Assembly: GCA_963811895.1 (NCBI GenBank) | Contig: CAWETE010000013.1 | Span: forward strand, 66,194-130,193 | Direction: 5' to 3' | DNA: 64,000 nucleotides | DNA from: DASSUW01 sp963811895 | GTDB taxonomy: Bacteria; Actinomycetota; Thermoleophilia; Solirubrobacterales; Solirubrobacteraceae | Shown: in pieces, positions 23,904-33,000 of the stretch | How positions within the stretch are numbered: position 1 is the stretch's first letter | Layout of the letters: every line of letters begins with the position of its first letter | Program-made: the position numbers and the translations under genes | Notes under the pieces: model-generated | The model's database searches: none | The model's input: only the letters and a program-made list of their open reading frames with translations | Told to the model about the DNA's origin: nothing

Positions 23904-25541
23904 GTGAGCGCTGAGCGGATCGAGCAGCTCGAGCGGGACCTCGCCGAGACGCGCGAGCGCCAGGCGGCGGCCGGCCAGGTGCTGGAGGCCATCGGGCGGA
24001 CCGGGTTCGAGCTCGAGCCGGTGTTCGAGACCGTGCTGCGCCAGGCAGTCCGGCTGTGCAACGCCGACGCCGGTCAGGTCTGGGTGCTCGACGAGGACGT
24101 GTACCGGCTCGTCTTCGCGATCGGCGGCACGCAGGTCTACCGCGACTACCTCGCCGGGGTGCCGATCGCCCGCGGCCCCGGCACGCTGGTCGGCCGCGTG
24201 GGCCTCGAGCGGCGCGCCGTCCAGATCCGCGACGTGCGCGCCGACCCCGACTACGAGATGCACCGCGCGCGAGAGCTGGGCGGCTTCCGGACCATCATCG
24301 GCGTGCCGATGCTGGCGGACGAGAAGGTCATCGGGGTCATCACGCTGTGGCGCGAGCAGATCGAGGAGTTCGGCGAGCGCACGAACGACCTGATCACCAC
24401 CTTCGCCGCGCAGGGAGCGATCGCGATCCAGAACGCGCAGCTCTTCCGCGAGCTGGAGGTGGCCGGACGCCACAAGTCGGAGTTCCTGGCCAGCATGTCG
24501 CACGAGCTGCGCACGCCGCTGAACGCCGTGATCGGCTTCTCGGACGTGCTGCTCGAGCGCATGTTCGGCGAGCTCAACGAGCGCCAGGAGGAGTACGTCC
24601 GCGACATCCGCGACTCGGGGCGCCACCTGCTCGAGCTGATCAACGAGATCCTCGACCTCTCGAAGGTGGAAGCCGGCCGGATGGAGCTGGAACCGGCCGC
24701 CGTCTCGCTGCCGGGGCTGCTCGACTACGCGCTGGCGATGGTCCGCGAGCGGGCGGCGCGGCACGGCATCGCGCTCTCGCTCGAGGTGGCGCCCGAGGTC
24801 GGCGTGATCTGGGCGGACGAGCTCAAGCTCAAGCAGGTCGTGCTCAACCTGCTCAGCAACGCGGTGAAGTTCACGCCCGACGGCGGGACGGTCGACGTGC
24901 GTGCGGAGATCGACGGCGCCGAGGCGCAGGTGATCGTGCGCGACAGCGGGATCGGCATCGACGCGGCCGATCACGAGCGGATCTTCGAGGCCTTCCAGCG
25001 CGGCGGGCGCGAGGCGCGCAGCGAGGGCACGGGACTCGGGCTGACGCTGTCCAAGCGCATCGTCGAGCTTCACGGCGGCCGGATCTGGATGGCGAGCCGG
25101 CTCGGCGCCGGCAGCACGTTCGGCTTCGCCGTCCCCGTGGGCGAGGACGCTCCGAGCGCCGAGCCGGTGCGGACCGTGGCCGCCGAGCGCGACCTGGAGA
25201 CCGTGCTCGTGGTCGAGGACGATCCCCACTCGGCCGAGCTGCTCACCGTCTACCTCGAGGGCGCCGGCTACGGCGTCACGGTGGCCCGCGACGGCGCCGA
25301 GGGCCTCGAGCTGGCCCGCCGGCTGCGGCCGCGCGCCGTCGTGCTCGACATCCTGCTCCCGCGCGTCGACGGCTGGGACCTGCTCGCCCGCCTGAAGGCC
25401 GATCCGGCGACGGCGGACTCGCCCGTCGTCGTGGTCTCGATGCTCGACGAGCGCGGCAAGGGCCTCGCGCTCGGCGCCGTCGAGTACCTCGTCAAGCCGG
25501 TCGGGCGCGAGGAGCTGCTCGCGGCGCTGGAGCGGGCATGA
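23904..25541 (+). CDS. Hybrid sensor histidine kinase (GAF-HisKA-HATPase-REC)
   Basis: A soluble 545-aa kinase. A short N-terminal coiled coil leads into a GAF sensor domain (about residues 25-190; GTLVGRVGLERRAVQIRDVR). HisKA has the phospho-acceptor His in SMSHELRTPLNAVIGFSD (about residue 200). The HATPase domain shows NLLSNAVKFTPDGG (N box), DSGIGI and GTGLGL (G boxes). A C-terminal receiver (about 434-545) has VVEDD, DILLP and the switch Lys in LVKPVG. No membrane helix is present, so it senses an intracellular signal. GTG start; the end overlaps the next gene as ATGA, beginning a three-gene signalling operon. Confidence 0.93.
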   Translation: MSAERIEQLERDLAETRERQAAAGQVLEAIGRTGFELEPVFETVLRQAVRLCNADAGQVWVLDEDVYRLVFAIGGTQVYRDYLAGVPIARGPGTLVGRVGLERRAVQIRDVRADPDYEMHRARELGGFRTIIGVPMLADEKVIGVITLWREQIEEFGERTNDLITTFAAQGAIAIQNAQLFRELEVAGRHKSEFLASMSHELRTPLNAVIGFSDVLLERMFGELNERQEEYVRDIRDSGRHLLELINEILDLSKVEAGRMELEPAAVSLPGLLDYALAMVRERAARHGIALSLEVAPEVGVIWADELKLKQVVLNLLSNAVKFTPDGGTVDVRAEIDGAEAQVIVRDSGIGIDAADHERIFEAFQRGGREARSEGTGLGLTLSKRIVELHGGRIWMASRLGAGSTFGFAVPVGEDAPSAEPVRTVAAERDLETVLVVEDDPHSAELLTVYLEGAGYGVTVARDGAEGLELARRLRPRAVVLDILLPRVDGWDLLARLKADPATADSPVVVVSMLDERGKGLALGAVEYLVKPVGREELLAALERA

Positions 25542-25906
25542 CCGCGACGGTTCTCGTGGTGGAGGACAACGCCCTCAACCTGAAGCTCGTGCGCGACGTG
25601 CTCGGGCATGCCGGCTACCGCGTGCTCGAGGCCGGCGACGCCGAGCGCGGGATCGCGCTCGCGCGCGAGGAGGGGCCGGACCTGATCCTCATGGACATCC
25701 AGCTCCCCGGGATCGACGGGGTGGAGGCGCTCGGGCGCCTGCGCGCGGACGCCGCGACGGCCGGCATCCCCGTCGTCGCGCTCACCGCGCTGGCGATGAA
25801 GGAGGACCGCGAGCGCTTCATGGCCGCCGGCTTCGACGCGTACCTCGAGAAGCCGCTGAGCGTCCCGTCGCTGGCGGGCCAGGTCGCCGAGCTGATCAGC
25901 CGATGA
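25538..25906 (+). CDS. Stand-alone response regulator receiver (DivK/CheY-like)
   Basis: A 122-aa single receiver domain. Phospho-Asp lies in LILMDIQLPGIDG, with acidic residues VVEDN at the start, Thr in ALTALAM and Lys in YLEKPLS. It has no output domain and probably relays phosphate in a phosphorelay between the hybrid kinase upstream and the REC-cyclase-like protein downstream. Both ends are ATGA overlaps, so expression is tightly coupled. Confidence 0.92.
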   Translation: MTATVLVVEDNALNLKLVRDVLGHAGYRVLEAGDAERGIALAREEGPDLILMDIQLPGIDGVEALGRLRADAATAGIPVVALTALAMKEDRERFMAAGFDAYLEKPLSVPSLAGQVAELISR

Positions 25907-26904
25907 CCGCGACCATCCTCGTCGTCGACGACGTGCCGCAGAACGTCCGGCTGCTCGAGGCGGTGCTCGCGCCGCGCGGCTACACCGTCGTCACGGCGAC
26001 CTCGGGCGAGGAGGCCCTCGAGCGTCTGGAGGGCGTGGACCTCGTGCTGCTCGACGTGGTGATGCCGGGCATCGACGGCTACGAGGTCTGCCGGCGGCTG
26101 CGCGCCGACGAGCGCACGAGCTTCCTGCCCGTGGTCATGGTCACGGCGAGCGGCGAGCGGGAGAAGCGCGAGGCGATCGAGGCCGGCGCCGACGACTTCA
26201 TCGCCAAGCCGTTCGACCACGAGGAGCTGCTCGCGCGCGTCCGCTCGCTGCTGCGCATCAAGCGCTACCACGACACGATCGCCACGTTCCTCTCGCCGCA
26301 GGTCGCCGACCTCGTGGCGGGCGACGCGGCCTCGCTGGAGAGCCACCGCGCCGACATCACCGTGGTCGCCTGCGAGCTGCGCGACTTCGCGGCCTTCGCC
26401 GAGTCGGTCGAGCCCGAGGAGCTGATGCTCGTGCTGCGCGAGTACCACGCGCGGGCGGGCGAGGAGATCCATCGCTTCGAGGGCACGCTCGAGCGCTTCG
26501 CGGGCAGCCGGCTGATGGTCATCTTCAACGACCCGGTGCCGTGCCCCGACGCGCCGGAGCGCGCCGTCCGCCTGGCCGTCGCGATCCGCAACGCGGTGTG
26601 GGAGCTGGCCGAGGGCTGGACACGGCGCGGGCATGACCTGCATCCGATCGCCGGCATCGCGCAGGGGCACGCCACGCTCGGGCGGATCGGCTTCGAGGGC
26701 CGCTCGGACTACGCGGCCATCGGGAGCGTGACGATGCTCGCCGAGCGCCTGTGCGAGGCCGCGGGGCCCGGCCAGATCTTCGTCAGCTGGCGCGTCCACG
26801 CCGCCACCGACGATCTCGCGATCGCGCAGGAGCTCGGCGAGCTCAGCCTGCGCGGGTTCGCTCGCCCCGCGCAGGCGTTCGACGTCGTCGGCCTCGAGCG
26901 CTAA
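25903..26904 (+). CDS. Response regulator with a degenerate class III nucleotidyl cyclase domain
   Basis: A 333-aa protein. Residues 1-120 are a complete receiver (VVDDV, LVLLDVVMPGIDGYEVC, IAKPFDHEELLAR). Residues about 150-330 have a class III adenylate/guanylate cyclase fold (TLERFAGSRLMVIFNDP, GIAQGHATLGRIGFEGRSDYAAIGSV, then TMLAERL). The two metal-binding Asp positions appear altered: VACELRDFAAF has Glu where family members have Asp, and RFAGSRLM has Ser where GDG is usual. The Asn of the VNLAAR motif is also replaced. I infer a non-catalytic or altered pseudocyclase output. It closes the ATGA-coupled kinase operon. Confidence 0.85.
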   Translation: MTATILVVDDVPQNVRLLEAVLAPRGYTVVTATSGEEALERLEGVDLVLLDVVMPGIDGYEVCRRLRADERTSFLPVVMVTASGEREKREAIEAGADDFIAKPFDHEELLARVRSLLRIKRYHDTIATFLSPQVADLVAGDAASLESHRADITVVACELRDFAAFAESVEPEELMLVLREYHARAGEEIHRFEGTLERFAGSRLMVIFNDPVPCPDAPERAVRLAVAIRNAVWELAEGWTRRGHDLHPIAGIAQGHATLGRIGFEGRSDYAAIGSVTMLAERLCEAAGPGQIFVSWRVHAATDDLAIAQELGELSLRGFARPAQAFDVVGLER

Positions 26905-27494
26905 GCGCCGCCGCCGCAGCCACCGCCGCCGCAGCCGCCGCCACCGCCGCCGTCTCCGCTCGAGCAGCCGGCGAAGCTTCCGCCGCCGCCTGACCACCCG
27001 TGGCCGCTGCCGTGGTCGATGTAGCGCTGGTGGTCGCGCAGCGCATCGATGTCGGCTGCCGCCCACGCCTGGCCGCCCGCGAGGTCGAGCTCGCCGTCGA
27101 TGGCGAACAGCATCGGGACGCCGGCCATCGTGAGCGCCTGGTTGCGCTCGACCGCGGCGAGCGTCCGCGCGAGGCCGTCGCGCATCGGCTCGTCCATGAC
27201 CGCTTCGGGGCTGTGGTGCAGGTAGTAGCCGAAGGCCCGCTCGCAGAAGTGGTGGTACGTGCGGGTCATGAGGATCATCTCGTGCCACGCGATGTCGACC
27301 GCGTGCGAGGGCATGCCGAGCGACGCCTTGGGGCCGGCCCGGAGGCAGGCCAGGTACCACTGGCGCAGTCCCTCCAGGGCGACGTTGACCGGACGGTCGG
27401 CGTCGAGCTCCTCGCGGAGCTTGTTCTTGAGCGCCATCGGGAACTCGTAGCCCTCGATGAAGGCCCGGCGGCGGCTGCGGGTCGTGAGCTTCAT
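26901..27494 (-). CDS. Glycine-rich domain protein with Gly/Cys C-terminal tail
   Basis: A 197-aa protein. HAVDIAWHEMILMTRTYHHF and FGYYLHHSPEA resemble the 'VD..WH..ML....Y..FC' motif of the glycine-rich domain (GRDP/DUF1399-like) family, whose biochemical role is not established. The C-terminus is a low-complexity Gly tail interrupted by several Cys (CSSGDGGGGGGCGGGGCGGG), reminiscent of metal-binding or secreted tails in TIGR04222-type proteins. No signal peptide or transmembrane helix is seen. Its stop overlaps the stop of the convergent REC-cyclase gene. Confidence 0.65.
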   Translation of the reverse strand: MKLTTRSRRRAFIEGYEFPMALKNKLREELDADRPVNVALEGLRQWYLACLRAGPKASLGMPSHAVDIAWHEMILMTRTYHHFCERAFGYYLHHSPEAVMDEPMRDGLARTLAAVERNQALTMAGVPMLFAIDGELDLAGGQAWAAADIDALRDHQRYIDHGSGHGWSGGGGSFAGCSSGDGGGGGGCGGGGCGGGA

Positions 27495-27555
27495 GCCGTC
27501 ATGGTCGGCGCCCGCGCCCGCTGCTCCCAGCCACCCTCGGTGGCGTTCTCCACAC

Positions 27556-28212
27556 CTAGTCGCGCTGGGTGACGATGCCCTGCAGCAGCGCGATCGCGGC
27601 CAGCCGGGCGCGCTTCTGGTTCTGCGGCAGGTCCTCGAGCCCGAAGCGCTCGAACAGGGTCCGCAGGTGCGCCTTGACGGCGTCCACGCTGAGCGAGACC
27701 TCCTCGGCGATCTCCTTGTTGGTGAGCGGCGTGGCGAACGCCGAGTCGCGCACCGGCCGGCAGAGGGCGACGAGGATCTGCTTCTGCGTGGGGGTGAGGT
27801 TGACGGCGGCCGGGCTCGTGGTCACTTTGAAGGTGGAGCTCGCTCCCACGGTCGCCGGCGCCCGATAGACGACCGGGGTGTCGCCGAACACGAGCCGGTC
27901 GCCGTCGCGCAGCGCCCGCCGCCCGACGACCCGCTCGCCGTTCACGAACGAGCCGTTGCGCGACAGGCCGTCGTCGACCAGCACCCAGTGCGTGCCGACG
28001 CGCTCGAGCTGCGCGTGCAGCCGCGAGACCTCGCGATCCCACGCGAGCGCCACGTCGCAGTCCGTTCCGCGGCCGACGGTGATCTCCCCGTCCAGCTCGT
28101 GCAGGACCTGGTGGCCGGCGCCGTCGAAGTAGAGCAGGAACGGCGCGCCGCGCCGCTCGGCCTCCAGGCGCGCCTTGAGCTCGGCCGGGGTGGATCGGTG
28201 CAGCTCGGTCAC
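27556..28212 (-). CDS. FHA domain protein with C-terminal LuxR-like HTH
   Basis: A 218-aa protein. Residues about 25-115 are a forkhead-associated phosphothreonine-binding domain: ITVGRGTDCDVAL, SRLHAQLE, and DGLSRNGSFVNGERV are the FHA signature residues. Residues about 140-215 form a helix-turn-helix (LTPTQKQILVAL, TNKEIAEEVSLSVDAVKAHLRTLFERFGL) of the NarL/LuxR type. It therefore looks like a transcription factor whose activity depends on Thr phosphorylation. It is coupled by a GTGA overlap to the Ser/Thr kinase upstream, the obvious phospho-donor. Confidence 0.88.
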   Translation of the reverse strand: MTELHRSTPAELKARLEAERRGAPFLLYFDGAGHQVLHELDGEITVGRGTDCDVALAWDREVSRLHAQLERVGTHWVLVDDGLSRNGSFVNGERVVGRRALRDGDRLVFGDTPVVYRAPATVGASSTFKVTTSPAAVNLTPTQKQILVALCRPVRDSAFATPLTNKEIAEEVSLSVDAVKAHLRTLFERFGLEDLPQNQKRARLAAIALLQGIVTQRD

Positions 28213-29165
28213 GCGCCGCCCGCCCGCCGGAGGTCCGCGAGCTGCTGCGCGAGCTGCTCGACGAGCTGCACCTTGCCGGGGATCTGCTGCCGGCGCACCT
28301 CGTTCAGCCGCCGCTCGATCTCCGCGATCTCATGGACGGGTCGTACGGGCGCCTCGCCGACGGCTCGTTGGAGCGAAGCCGCGAGGTCCGGCGCCGACTC
28401 GTAGCGCTCGCGCGGGTCCTTGGCCAAGGCCCGGGCCACGACCGCGTCGACTTCCGGCGTGACCCCGGTCGACGGCGGGGGCGCGGACAGGTGCGCCCAG
28501 AGCTTGCGCTCGGGCTCGTCGAGCGGGAAGACGACATGGCCCGTGAGCACGAAGAACAGGACGCAGCCGAGGGCGTAGACGTCGGTCCAGGGTCCCGTCT
28601 CGCCGCCCTGGATCCGCTCCGGCGCCACGTAGTCGAGCGTCCCGAGCACCTCGCCCGTCCGCGTGACCCCGGTGGTGGCGGCGAGGTCCTTGACCAGCCC
28701 GAAGTCGGTCAGGTAGGCGTGGCCGTCGGAGGTCAGCAGCACGTTGGCGGGCTTGACGTCGCGATGCACGAGCCCGCGCTCGTGGGCCGCGGCCAGCGCG
28801 TCGGCCACCTGGCCGACCACGGCGGCGGCGCGCCCGGGATCGAGCGGGCCGTCGCGGCCGACGAGCGTGCGCAGGTCGTCGCCGCCGACGAAGCGCATGG
28901 CGAGGAACAGGAGCCCGTCCTCCTCGCCGGCGCGGAAGATCGGGACCACGTTGGGGTGGTCGAGCGAGGCGGCGATCCGCGACTCGGTCATGAAGCGCTC
29001 GCGGAAGCCGGGCTCGGCGGCCAGCTCGGGGGCGATCAGCTTGAGCGCCACCGTGCGGTCGAGCGACTCGTCGACCGCCTCGTAGACGACGCCCATGCCG
29101 CCGCGGCCCACGAGCCGCTCGAGGCGGTGGCCGGCGATCACGGAGCCGATGCGGGGGTCGGGCAC
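28209..29165 (-). CDS. Soluble eukaryote-like Ser/Thr protein kinase
   Basis: A 318-aa Hanks-type kinase. I chose GTG 29165, which puts PDPRIGSVIAGHRLERLVGR at the N-terminus; a GTG at 29291 would add 42 unconserved residues. All catalytic motifs are present: GRGGMGVVYEA (P-loop), VALK (Lys), HRDVKPANVLL, DFG and APERI. The C-terminal 45 residues (EIAEIERRLNEVRR...VEQLAQQLADLRR) are predicted coiled coil and replace the usual membrane helix and extracellular sensor, so it is cytosolic. It probably phosphorylates the FHA-HTH protein it is coupled to. Confidence 0.9.
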   Translation of the reverse strand: MPDPRIGSVIAGHRLERLVGRGGMGVVYEAVDESLDRTVALKLIAPELAAEPGFRERFMTESRIAASLDHPNVVPIFRAGEEDGLLFLAMRFVGGDDLRTLVGRDGPLDPGRAAAVVGQVADALAAAHERGLVHRDVKPANVLLTSDGHAYLTDFGLVKDLAATTGVTRTGEVLGTLDYVAPERIQGGETGPWTDVYALGCVLFFVLTGHVVFPLDEPERKLWAHLSAPPPSTGVTPEVDAVVARALAKDPRERYESAPDLAASLQRAVGEAPVRPVHEIAEIERRLNEVRRQQIPGKVQLVEQLAQQLADLRRAGGA

Positions 29166-29273
29166 GGGCTCAGTTGTAACCGCCACCGAGGGGGTGGACA
29201 ACTCGCCCAGGGTGTGAACGTCGACACCTTGGGCCCCTATAGCGGGGCGTGCCGGGGGCGGAGTATCCCGGTC

Positions 29274-29456
29274 ATGGAAACCAGCCTTCACTCACACATC
29301 ATCTCTCTGCACACCCAGGAGCGCATCGCCTTCGCCGAGCGCGAGCGGTTCGCTCGCGAGCTGCGCGGCCCCCGCAAGCCGCTCATGTCGCGGCTCCACC
29401 TCCCCCGCCGGACGGCGCCCACCCCGGTTCGCACGGTGGGCGCCGGCCCGGCGTAG
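29274..29456 (+). CDS. Small basic protein (60 aa), hypothetical
   Basis: The sequence reads METSLHSHIISLHTQERIAF, then AERERFARELRGPRKPLMSR, then a Pro/Arg-rich tail. It resembles the many small charged helical ORFs of actinobacteria, but I cannot assign a function. ATG 29274 is preceded by GGGGGCGGAG as a possible ribosome site. It is divergent from the Ser/Thr kinase and convergent with the secreted protein at 29457, with which it abuts end to end. Confidence 0.45.
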   Translation: METSLHSHIISLHTQERIAFAERERFARELRGPRKPLMSRLHLPRRTAPTPVRTVGAGPA

Positions 29457-29912
29457 TCAGACGGTGGCGGTACGCCGGCGCCGCAGCACCAGCGCGGTGC
29501 TCGCCAGCACGCCGGCGAGCGCGGCGGCGATGGCCGAGATGAGCAGCCACGGCGTCTCGTCCGAGGACGAAGGCGCCGTGGGGGCCTGCGACGCGAACGG
29601 CGCGTCGGGCACCGGCTTGTCGAAGGACTGGTAGTAGGCCTCCATCGACCGGGCGATCCGCTCGGCGCTCGCGGCGTCGCGGGCGTCGGGCGTGCGCAGG
29701 TCCTGCGTGACCGGGAGCGCGGCGTCGCGGGCGTCGGGGCTGCGCAGGTCCTGTCGCGGGGTCTCCGACGCCGTCCCCGCGAGGCTCGACGTGGTGACGT
29801 CGCCGCGGTCGTCGATCGGGCGCGCCGCGGCGGAGCCGGTCGTGGTCGCGAGCAGCCCGCAGGCGAGCGTGCAGGCGGCGATCGAGCGGAGGGCGGTGCG
29901 AGGGGGGAACAT
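29457..29912 (-). CDS. Secreted protein with PDARDA repeats and C-terminal membrane anchor
   Basis: A 151-aa protein with a Sec signal peptide (IAACTLACGLLATTTGSAAA), then a low-complexity extracellular region containing two near-identical units, RQDLRSPDARDA and TQDLRTPDARDA. Near the C-terminus is a single hydrophobic helix (LLISAIAAALAGVLASTALVL) followed by RRRR, the stop-transfer pattern of a wall- or membrane-anchored protein. I do not know its role. It shares the 166-base divergent control region, with GTAGACC repeats, with the giant SARP regulator. Confidence 0.75.
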   Translation of the reverse strand: MFPPRTALRSIAACTLACGLLATTTGSAAARPIDDRGDVTTSSLAGTASETPRQDLRSPDARDAALPVTQDLRTPDARDAASAERIARSMEAYYQSFDKPVPDAPFASQAPTAPSSSDETPWLLISAIAAALAGVLASTALVLRRRRTATV

Positions 29913-29963
29913 GCTGGCCTCCTTGGCCGGGGGGAACGGGATGGCTGAACCTTCCGGCCGCCC

Positions 29964-30054
29964 GGTCTACGCCGGATCTTCAGCGGGTCACCGAATGACG
30001 TAGACCGGCCGCGTAGACCAGCTTTAGACCAGCCGTTGATCCGCTGTGGTCTAC
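29964..30054. promoter_or_regulatory. Cluster of GTAGACC heptamers, probable SARP operator
   Basis: Three direct copies lie at 30000-30006 (GTAGACC), 30013-30019 (GTAGACC) and 30024-30030 (TTAGACC), spaced 13 and 11 bases. Two inverted copies (GGTCTAC) lie at 29964-29970 and 30048-30054. SARP regulators bind tandem heptamers at 11-base spacing; the adjacent gene encodes one. The cluster is in the divergent promoter of the secreted protein and the SARP gene, so it may control both. Confidence 0.6.
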
Positions 30055-30078
30055 GTGGTTGGGTTGACGACGAGCCCC

Positions 30079-33000
30079 ATGCAGATCCGTGTCCTAGGGC
30101 ACGTCGAGGCCAGCCTCGACGACCGCCCGCTGGCGCTCGGCGGCGCGAAGCAGCGCGCGGTCCTGGCGATGCTCGGCCTGGAGGCCGGCCGTGCGGTCTC
30201 AGCCGACCGGCTGATCGAAGGGCTGTGGGGCGAGGACCCGCCGCCCAGCGCCGCCAAGATGGTCCAGAACTACGTCTGGCGGCTGCGCGGCGGCGGCATC
30301 GCGATCGTCACGCACGGGCGCGCGTACGAGCTCGACGTCGATCGCGACCAGGTGGACGCGTGCCGGCTCGAACGGCTCGTCGCGGACGCGGCGCGCGGGG
30401 CCGGCAACGGCAACTCCGCCCGCGCGGCGCTGGCGCTGTTCCGCGGCGATCCGCTGGCCGACATCGCCGACGAGCCGTTCGCGACCGACGAGATCCGGCG
30501 GCTCGAGGAGCTCCGCCTGACCGCGGCCGAGCTGGCGATCGACGCCGACCTGGCCGTCGGCCGCCACCAGGAGCTGGTCGGCGAGATCGACGGCTTGCTG
30601 GCCGCCAACCCGCTGCGCGAGCGCCTCCACGCCCAGCGCATGCTCGCGCTCTACCGCTGCGGTCGCCAGGCCGAGGCGCTCGAGGCGTACCGGCAGGCCC
30701 GCGAGACGCTGGTCGAGGAGATCGGCATCGAGCCGTCGGCGGAGCTCCGCCGCCTGCACGACGCGATCCTGCGGCAGGATCCCTCGCTCGACGTCGAGCC
30801 CGCCGCGCCCGAGCTGCCGCGCGAGCTCGACGCCTCGGCGCTGCCGCCGCTGATCGGGCGCGAGGACGTGCTCGAGCGGCTTCGCGGGCGGACCGGACTC
30901 GTCGCTATCGTCGGCGCGTACGGCATGGGCAAGACGCGCGTCGCCGCCGAGATCGCGGGCGAGGTGCACCGGGAGGGCGGCGTCGTCCTCTACGCGGCGG
31001 GGACCGGGCCGGCCGAGTCCGTCCTGGCGGCCATCGCCCGCACGCGCGGGGGCACGGCCCTGCTGGTGGTCGACGACGCGGATCGCGCGCCGGTGGTGGT
31101 CCGGTCCGCGCTGCGCGACCTGACCGCGCCCGGGCTCGTGCTCGCCACCGGCCAGGAGGCCGCGGCGCTGGCGCGGCTGGAGCCGCAGGAGTCGATCGTG
31201 CTCGAGCCGCTCGGCGTCGAGGCCGTGCGCGCCATCGCGAACTTCTACGCGCCGCCCGGCGGGGACGTCCCCATCGACACGATGTTCGAGGCCAGCCGCG
31301 GCGTGCCGCGCCGCATCCACGAGGCGGCCGGTGAGTGGGCGCGGCGCGAGGCCACGCGGCGCGTCGACGCTGCCGCCGATCTCGCGGCCTCCGGCCGCAG
31401 CGAGGCGCGCGCGCTGGAGGCCGACCTCGCCGGCAGCGTCGCCGAGCTCCAGACGGTTCGCGAACGGCTCGCCCCGCACGACGACGGGGCGCCGGTGACC
31501 TGCCCGTACAAGGGCCTGGCGACGTTCGAGAGAGACGACGCGGCGTACTTCTTCGGACGCGAGCGGCTCGTCGCGGAGCTGGTCGCCCGCCTCGTCGGCG
31601 CGCCGCTGCTCGCGGTCGTCGGCCCGTCGGGGAGCGGCAAGTCGTCGGTGGTCCGGGCGGGGCTGCTCCCGGCGCTCGCGGGCGGGGTCCTGCCCGGCAG
31701 CGACAACTGGACGCAGGCGCTGATCCGCCCCGGCGAGGAGCCGTTGCGTGAGCTGCGCGGAGCGACCCGCAGGCTCGGCCGCGAGCGGCGGGGCCTGTTG
31801 GTGGTCGATCAGTTCGAGGAGCTGTTCACCGCCTGTCGCGACGAGGAGCAGCGAGCGCAGTTCGTGGATGCGTTGCTACGGGCCGACGCCACCGTCGTGC
31901 TCGCGGTGCGGGCGGACTTCTACGGCCGCTGCGCCGCCTACCCGGAGCTGTCTCGCCTGGTCGGAGCCAACCACGTGCTCGTAGGTCCGATGGCGCGTGA
32001 CGAGCTGCGGCGCGCGATCGAGCGCCCGGCCGAGCGCGTCGGGCTCAGCGTCGAGCCCGAGCTTGTCGACACCCTGCTCCGCGACGTGGATGACCAGCCG
32101 GGCGCGCTGCCGCTGCTGTCGACGGCGCTGCTCGAGCTGTGGCGCTCGCGCGACGGGCGCCACCTGCGCCTGGCCGCCTACGCGCGCAGCGGCGGCGTGC
32201 AGGGCGCGGTCGCCCGCCTTGCCGAGGACGCGTACCTGGCGCTCGACCCGGCCGGGCAGGTAGCTGCGCGCCGGCTGCTTCTGCGGCTGAGCGACGAGAG
32301 CCCGGACGGCACGATCGTGCGGCGGAGGATCGCGCTCGATCAGCTCGAGCCCGAGCTCGCCGAGGTCGCGAGCCGGCTCGCCGACCACCGGCTGCTGACC
32401 ATCTCCGACGGCTCGGTGGAGGTCGCGCACGAGGCACTGCTGCGCGAGTGGCCACGGCTGCGCGGGTGGCTGGACGAGGACGTGCAGGGCCGCCGCCTGC
32501 ACCGCCAGCTGAGCGACGCCGCGGGAGCCTGGGACGCCGATGGCCGCGATCCCGGCGGGCTGTATCGCGGAGCGCGACTGGCGTCCGCGCTCGACTGGGC
32601 GGCCGGCCACGAGACCGAGCTGAACGCGACCGAGCGGGCGTTCCTGCACGACAGCCGGCGTGCGAGCGGGCGTGCTCAGCGCCGCCTGCGCCTCGTGCTC
32701 GCGGGCGTCGCATCGCTGCTGGTGGTCGCCGTCGTCGCCGGTGCCCTGGCGCTCGAGCAGCGCGGCAACGCGCGCGACGAGGCGACCGTGGCCGCCGCGC
32801 AGCGGCTCGGCGCGCAGGCGCTGGTGGAGGACGAGCTCGACCGGGCGCTGCTGCTCGCCCGCCAGGGCGTGGCGCTCGACGACTCGGTGCAGACCCGCAG
32901 CAACCTGTTCGCGACGCTGCTCAAGAGCCCGGCGGCGATCGGCGTGCTGCGCGGCGAAGGCCGGTGGGTGCTCGCCCTCGACCTCAGCCCGGATGGGCGC

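Noticed and set aside
23307..25229. A 640-codon open frame on the minus strand across the histidine kinase
   Set aside because: Only its last about 60 codons resemble a protein (the Fur remnant). The rest is antisense to a clear GAF-HisKA-HATPase gene, and its openness is a by-product of high GC content.
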